Shown piece after piece: positions 58,927-64,000 of a DNA stretch of 64,000 nucleotides. Within the stretch, counting starts at the first letter, position 1. The number at the start of each line of letters is the position of its first letter. The notes under the pieces are model-generated. The model made no database searches. It was given only the letters and a program-made list of their open reading frames with translations, and was not told the origin of the DNA. Source of the DNA: Tachypleus tridentatus. Taxonomy: Eukaryota; Arthropoda; Merostomata; Xiphosura; Limulidae. The stretch spans positions 16,485,027 through 16,549,026 of the forward strand of contig NC_134834.1 in assembly GCF_004210375.1 (NCBI RefSeq), read 5' to 3'. The position numbers and the translations under genes are program-made.

Positions 58927-60414
58927 ATTAATGTTGGACTGCAAGTCGTCATTATCCCCCAAGTGATGGATTTCTAAAGCAGTTTAATATCAAGGTTATG
59001 AGAAGTCTTTCTGTCTCAATCACAAATAGTAAATATATTAAACTGTACCAGTTTTTGTGTTTTTTGGTCCCAATCACAAACAGTAAATACGTTGTTTCCT
59101 TGTAATTAAGCACATAGCTACATAATGGACTATCTGTGTTCTGTCCATCACGGGTATCAAAACCCGGATTCTAACGTTGTAAGTGCTACTGGGGATCCTG
59201 AAGGTGTTAAACCATCCCCTGTTTCTCTGCAACTGCGAGTGTCACATATGCAATTTGTGGTTAGAGGCAGCTTTTAAAGATTCCACTTGGAATATCTCTT
59301 AACAAATCATACACGGTACAGTGTTTCCTTGAGCTAATCTGTCCTTAGGTAGTCATAGGAATTGAGATTTGAAGACCTGTTTAACAGCGAAAAGGAAAAC
59401 GAAGAAGCAACATTTTTTATTTTGAGCAGGTTCCAACGAACTTAAAAAAAAAACTTTCTTGATTTTGGTTTTTTATTACTAGAAAAGCTTTTAAAGAATT
59501 TTGTTTATTATTTTAGAGCATGACGCAATAAATATCCGGTTATTTAACGAATGTAAAAAGTGTTATTATGTTACTGTTATTTAAGCTGTTTTAGGGCGGT
59601 TACAGTATCGCTCCATACAGGAGGAAAAATTTCCAGTTTCTCAATCTGAAACCCTGGTAACCCGATGGTTACAATAATCAGTTTTTGTTTAAATCATTTT
59701 GTTTTATTTTACACTATTTTAAACTTCATCTATTGGCTGTTTGAAATAAAAACTTTTTTGATGTAGGACTTTTGGTTATTTTAACATTATAATTGTATTC
59801 TCACGTTATTTACATATTGAAATTCTTGTGATATACTACTCATCCTATGTGAATGGAAAATGATCGAAACGTCATGAATTACAGCTAAAACTTTAATTAT
59901 AGTTTCCATCTTTGAATAATTTGAAATGGATTTGCCAATAATTAGATTTCTGTTTAATTATCCTCTTTTGTTAGGGGTAGTTAATCGAAATTAAATAAGT
60001 TTATGTGCGGAGGAGGCAAATAGATTTTGAAGTGTACATTGGATGTGGTATGTTGTACTTTTTGTACAAAAATGTTTTTGTTATCAGTGTGCCTGTGTTA
60101 AAGAATATAACGTTTAACATGCTTACAAAAACGTGCTTCCATAAAAGATTTAAATATCTGGTTTAGAAAATGTTTCAGTATTTATACGATTAAAAATAAA
60201 TAAGACCAAAACACGGTCGAAGAGCATTTTATCTCCATTTCGATGAAAATGAACTAGTTAGGAATTTAAAAACAGAAGATTTCTATTTGTAATTTCACTT
60301 GAGGTGGAACTAATAAAATAAAATTCAAATTTATTATCAACTTAGTATGACATATCTGTGCAGAAAAGAAAGAACAAAATTACGTAAAAAAAATCGACCG
60401 TTAAATATCATCTA
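58927..60414. other. Non-coding DNA with one SINE B copy
   Basis: No exon supported. A SINE B copy is at 59090-59225. Confidence 0.45.
59090..59225 (-). mobile_element. SINE B copy
   Basis: AATTAAGCACATAGCTACAT, CACGGGTATCAAAACCCGGA and GTAAGTGCTACTGGGGATCC extend the family's tRNA-like part further than the 28688 copy. Confidence 0.6.
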
Positions 60415-60419
60415 GTTTT

Positions 60420-60685
60420 TCTGTTTTGAATTTTACGCAAAGTTACAGGAGGACTATCTGCGCTAACCGTCCCTAATTTAGCAGTGTAAGACTAGAAGGA
60501 AGGTAGCTAGTTATTACCACCCACCGCCAACTCTTGGGCTACTCTTTTACCAACAATATGGGATTGACCATCACATTATAACGCCCCCACGGCTGAAAGA
60601 GCGAACATGTTTAGTGCGACGGGGATTCGAACCCGCGACCCTCAGAATAGGAGTCCAGTGCCTTAACCACCTGGCCCAACAACTC
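60420..60685 (-). mobile_element. SINE A copy
   Basis: Tail TGTTTTGAATTTTACGCAAA, B-box view ATTCGAACCCGCGACC, head CACCTGGCCCA. Confidence 0.92.
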
Positions 60686-60728
60686 ATAATATACTCTTTT
60701 ATAAACTAAAAGTAGTATTAATCATAAC

Positions 60729-60990
60729 ATAACCAGGTGGTTAGGGCGCTCGACTCGTATTCTGAGGGTTGCAGGTTCTAATCTCCTTCACACCAAACAT
60801 GCTTGCCCTTTCAGCCGTGGGGACATTATAATGTGAAGGTCAATCCCATATTCGTTGGTAAAAGAGTAGCCCAAGAGTTGGCAGTGGGTAGTGATAACTA
60901 GCTGCTTTCTCTCTAGTCTTACACTGCTAAATTAGGGACAGCTAGCGCAGATAGCCCTCGTGTAGCTTTGCGCGAAATTGAAAAAACGAA
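60729..60990 (+). mobile_element. SINE A copy, head-to-head with the preceding one
   Basis: Head AACCAGGTGGTTAGGGCGCT. Only about 45 bp separate its head from that of the inverted copy at 60420-60685, making a spaced inverted repeat. Confidence 0.92.
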
Positions 60991-61407
60991 ACAAGACTAT
61001 GCAGATTTGGTTTACAATTCAAAGACTAACCCTAAACAAAATGCGAATTAAGCCTCTTTACATCAGTTTGATACAAGAACTAACACATAGTTGGGTACAT
61101 TTCTTCCTATATAATTTTCTTTCACATTTTTATTAATAAGTGTTTTAATACAAATTAATATTTTTGTATTTTATCCTTTTCCAAAGGTTTTTTTCTAACA
61201 CACATATATATATATTCGATATATTCGGGATATTAAAGCTACGTATTTATGCTGTTCTTGTTTGACGTCTTTTGCTTATACAAATGATTTCGTTTTTATT
61301 ATTATTTCACGTCTTTTCGACCCTTGAAATGGTCAGGGTACGTTCTTTCATGGTTATAGGATCAAAAAAGAAAAAAAGGGTGATGTTCAATAATTACATT
61401 ATTATTT

Positions 61408-61583
61408 TCAGAGTTCTGGTCTCTTAGCAACAACCACAGCATAATTAATATTCCAGATAACATTCCCATGTTTATCCCTTTTGACGTTTTTTAGGGCAAC
61501 TTTCAACATTTCTTTGGTGAACACGTGTTGTTTCCCTTCCGGTATGACTTGAATCAGCTGTTTAAAGAGCGACTTAACACATT
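61408..61583 (-). CDS. Unrecognised gene, terminal exon
   Basis: After the acceptor TTTTTTCCACAG the exon completes a split glutamate codon and encodes CVKSLFKQLIQVIPEGKQHV, FTKEMLKVALKNVKRDKHGN, VIWNINYAVVVAKRPEL, then TGA at 61408-61410. It is 176 bp, phase 1 in, exactly matching the donor phase of the exon at 63580-63754. Composition is that of a soluble, mostly helical, Lys-rich protein with no transmembrane segment. I do not recognise the family. The coding look (balanced codons, clean splice sites, matched phases) makes it a real gene. Confidence 0.82.
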
Positions 61584-61989
61584 CTGTGGAAAAAATCAAA
61601 AACAAAAAAACCTTCAATAATCGTATTTTTAACTTCCATAAATGAGTAATCGCAGTTTACTATAATTCTTTTATTTGACAGGTAAAAATATTATTATACA
61701 TTATATTACCTTATTTTACTTGTCATACATAGATATCGAACCAAACGATTAGAAGAATATTACTGTATTTTCTCCACTGCAGCAGAACCAAGTTAAAATA
61801 ATGAATAATAAAAAAGGGTTTAATGTTTTGAAGAATATATTATGCGTTTTTACTTACTACGTTAGACAATTATAAACCAAGCAATAAAAACATTTATTAA
61901 TATAATTTCTTAATTGCAGTATTAAACAAATTAAAACAATAACTAACACTAAAACGGTTTAATAATATAATATAGTTAATATATTCGTT

Positions 61990-62215
61990 GGGCCTGGCAT
62001 GGCCTACCGTGTTAAGGCGTGCGCTTCGTAATCTGAGGGTCTCGAATTCGCATCCCCGTCGTGCCAAACATGCTCGCCCTCCCAGCCGTGGGGCCGTTAT
62101 AATGTAACGATCAATCCCACTATTCGTTGGTACAAAGAGTAGCCCAAGAGTTGGCGGTGGGTGGTGATGACTAGCTGCCTTCCCTCTAGTCTTACACTAC
62201 TAAATTAGGGACGGC
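61990..62215 (+). mobile_element. SINE A joined to a foreign 3' segment (chimeric copy)
   Basis: The head (GGGCCTGGCATGGCCTACCG) and body are normal up to AAATTAGGGACGGCT at about 62215. There the usual AGCGCAGATAGCCC end is replaced by CGGTGCAGTGGGCTAACAAT and further sequence. Confidence 0.88.
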
Positions 62216-62312
62216 TCGGTGCAGTGGGCTAACAATCTGCTCACTTAAATACTTGCTCATGAAACCGCAAGAGATTGCGGCCCTATGGAATCGAGTGGTA
62301 AATAAAAAAAAT
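62216..62312 (+). repeat. Foreign 3' segment fused to SINE A, possible other retroelement tail
   Basis: CGGTGCAGTGGGCTAACAAT...GATTGCGGCCCTATGGAATC then GAGTGGTAAATAAAAAAA. The A-rich end fits the 3' end of a retroelement. Its own family is unknown. Confidence 0.5.
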
Positions 62313-62671
62313 ATAATCGTTAATTTTTCACTGCTTTATCAAAATATTTAGTAACTGCAATGAACATGGAGTAACAATGTTATATTATTTGAGTTTTTCC
62401 TTATGGGTACTGTGTTAAATAAATCATGTGGTTACAAAAAAAATACCAAGCACACGTAATAGTATAAAACATAAATCCAGCTTTCCAAATGGTTTGAGAT
62501 TAGATTTTATTTAATCAATATAAACCAGTGCCTGTTCTGTCAGAATAACACTTTAAGCCTGAAGGCTTATAATATAAAAGTTTAGGAGTAAGTACCTATG
62601 GCGGGCATAGTTCAAATGGTCTATTACGCACCTTTTCGTAAAGAAGTTTCTAAAATACTAAATAATTTTGA

Positions 62672-62846
62672 TTGGTTTGTTTTGAAGTTCGCGGAAAGCT
62701 ACATGAGGGTTATCTGCGCTAGCAGTCCCTAATTTAGCAAACTCTTGGGCTACTTTTTTACCAACAAATAGTGGGATTGACCGCCACATTATAACGCCCC
62801 CCGGCGTTACGAGGGGAGTGCCTTAACCGCCTGGCCATGCCAGGCC
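62672..62846 (-). mobile_element. SINE A, internally deleted copy with 12-bp target duplication
   Basis: Between AGTCCCTAATTTAGCA and AACTCTTGGGC about 45 bp are missing. A second gap joins CGCCCCCCGGCG to TTACGAGGGGAG, removing the B-box region. Perfect AAATAATTTTGA flanks at 62660-62671 and 62847-62858. Confidence 0.9.
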
Positions 62847-63049
62847 AAATAATTTTGAAAAAAAATTATAGAAAAAATGTTAAATATTATGAAAAATAGA
62901 AATATTTTGTCGTTGAGTGATTTCTATAAATGCGACGCAAAATGAAAATTAAATTTTATTAATTATAAACGAGTTTGTAAAACTTTAAGAAATAACATCT
63001 GCTAGAAATAAAATTATTTCGTACTTAAGTTAACTGTCTGATTTAAATA

Positions 63050-63205
63050 GAATTGGCTACCGAATCGTAGCCAATTTGGGAGTCGCGAGATCGAATCCCG
63101 TCTCTAAAACATGCTGTGGGGGCGTTATAATGTTATGATTAATACGACTTTTTATTTGTAAAAGAGTATCTTATGAATTGGCGGTGGGTGATGTTAACTA
63201 GATCT
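63050..63205 (+). mobile_element. SINE A, old fragment
   Basis: GCGAGATCGAATCCCG, TGTGGGGGCGTTATAATG and GAATTGGCGGTGGGTGATG identify it; the end is lost at the next SINE. Confidence 0.75.
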
Positions 63206-63217
63206 CTAGTCCAGTAA

Positions 63218-63476
63218 GGCCAGATGGTTAAGGCACTGGTCTCGTAATCTAAGGGTCGCGGGTTCGAATCCCCGTCACACCAAACACGCTCATCCTTTCA
63301 GCCGTGGGAGCGTTATACTGTGACAATCAATCCCACTATTTGTTGGTAAAAGAGTAGCACAAGAGTTGGCGGTGGGTGGTGATGATTAGCTGCTTTCCCT
63401 CTAGTCTTATACTGCTAAATTAGGGATGGCTAGCACAGATAGCCCTCTAGTAGACTTTGTGCGAAATTCAAAACAA
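63218..63476 (+). mobile_element. SINE A, full-length copy
   Basis: Head AGGCCAGATGGTTAAGGCAC, loop CTCGTAA, B-box GGGTTCGAATCCCC; tail TTCAAAACAAGCC. It ends about 105 bp from the donor of the exon at 63580. Confidence 0.93.
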
Positions 63477-63579
63477 GCCAACTAGATGTCTTCCGTCCAG
63501 TCTATCAATTCTGATTTAGAGACGGTTAAGAGATGGCTCTGGAGTAGCTAAATTAACAACAGCAACAACAAAGGTTTAC

Positions 63580-63754
63580 CTTTGTACTCGTCGTCGTCGG
63601 TAAAACTGTAGCAGAAGTCAACAAGTTTGGTTTTCAACACTTGGTAACCCGTTTGATCCAAGAGAGCAGAATAAACTCGGTCAGCATGTGGATGATGAAA
63701 CCAGAGACGGTTACAATTATCGTCTATCAAATCCACAACCAGATCTGAAACCGT
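63580..63754 (-). CDS. Unrecognised gene, penultimate exon
   Basis: Between the acceptor TTTTCTTTTTGAGACAG and the donor TACAAAG|GTAAAC it encodes TVSDLVVDLIDDNCNRLWFH, HPHADRVYSALLDQTGYQVL, KTKLVDFCYSFTDDDEYK. 175 bp, phase 0 in and phase 1 out. Spliced to 61408-61583 it gives a conserved-looking C-terminal region of about 117 residues. The gene continues past the right edge. The acidic DDDEYK stretch at the exon end is a repeat of GAC/GAG codons. Family not recognised. Confidence 0.8.
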
Positions 63755-64000
63755 CTGTCTCAAAAAGAAAAAAAACACACACATTAGAAACAATTTCAAG
63801 GCAGATTGTGGATCTGCTAACATGCTAAGCATACTATTACTTCGAGGATGGATGCTTGACTGAAAACGGTAAATATTTTGCCTTGTTTTTCTGAGTCCGA
63901 AATAAGTGCATTCGCCCAACGAACTCAACTGATAACCAATGTTATCAATACGCTGTAACTAGGATCATTTGTATGTACAGCTAACACGAACCAAAATTCA

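Noticed and set aside
63218-63292. tRNA gene (CTCGTAA loop and GGGTTCGAATCCCC)
   Set aside because: It is the head of a repeated SINE, followed by the standard SINE body; the anticodon stem does not pair well.
63755-63928. Upstream extension of the 63580 exon as coding
   Set aside because: Lies beyond a strong acceptor; the extra residues are low-complexity intron translation.

Overview
This is animal nuclear DNA: AT-rich, intron-rich and about half repeats, with no bacterial operon structure. The main short interspersed repeat is a tRNA-headed element of about 270 bp, present in roughly 20 copies. Together with arthropod-like transposons, this suggests a chelicerate, and from memory of such repeats most likely a horseshoe crab. 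That assignment is inference and was not checked against any database.

Two genes can be recognised and a third is partial. (1) A C2H2 zinc-finger transcription factor lies on the + strand. Its large last exon is 8794-11156, behind a probable non-coding exon at 8381-8477. (2) Acylglycerol kinase (AGK), a mitochondrial lipid kinase, covers about 25 kb of the - strand from the start codon at 55583-55585 to the stop at 30325-30327. I rebuilt 14 exons by hand from homology and splice phase. One short exon before the penultimate exon is uncertain. Exon 4 carries one base too many for the phases of its neighbours, so the gene as printed is frameshifted there. (3) The last two exons of an unrecognised gene lie on the - strand at 63580-63754 and 61408-61583. 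The rest of that gene lies beyond the right edge.

Layout: 1-900, broken Tc1-type transposon. 4.35-7.1 kb, two DIRS-like fragments flanking a deleted non-LTR retrotransposon. 8.4-11.2 kb, zinc-finger gene. 13.8-18.6 kb, three successive minisatellites (79, 64 and about 50 bp units). 20.2 kb, a piggyBac-type MITE. 23.6-24.4 kb, a Ty3/Gypsy gag-protease relic. 25.3-26.1 kb, a Tigger/pogo transposase relic. 30.3-55.6 kb, AGK, whose introns hold MITEs, minisatellites and SINEs. 58-63.5 kb, a dense SINE cluster within and downstream of the third gene.

I found no CRISPR, operon or obviously new protein system. The most useful leads are the single-base AGK frameshift, the 56-bp minisatellite starting exactly at an AGK splice donor, several perfect target-site duplications around the SINEs, a chimeric SINE, and the unrecognised gene at the right end.
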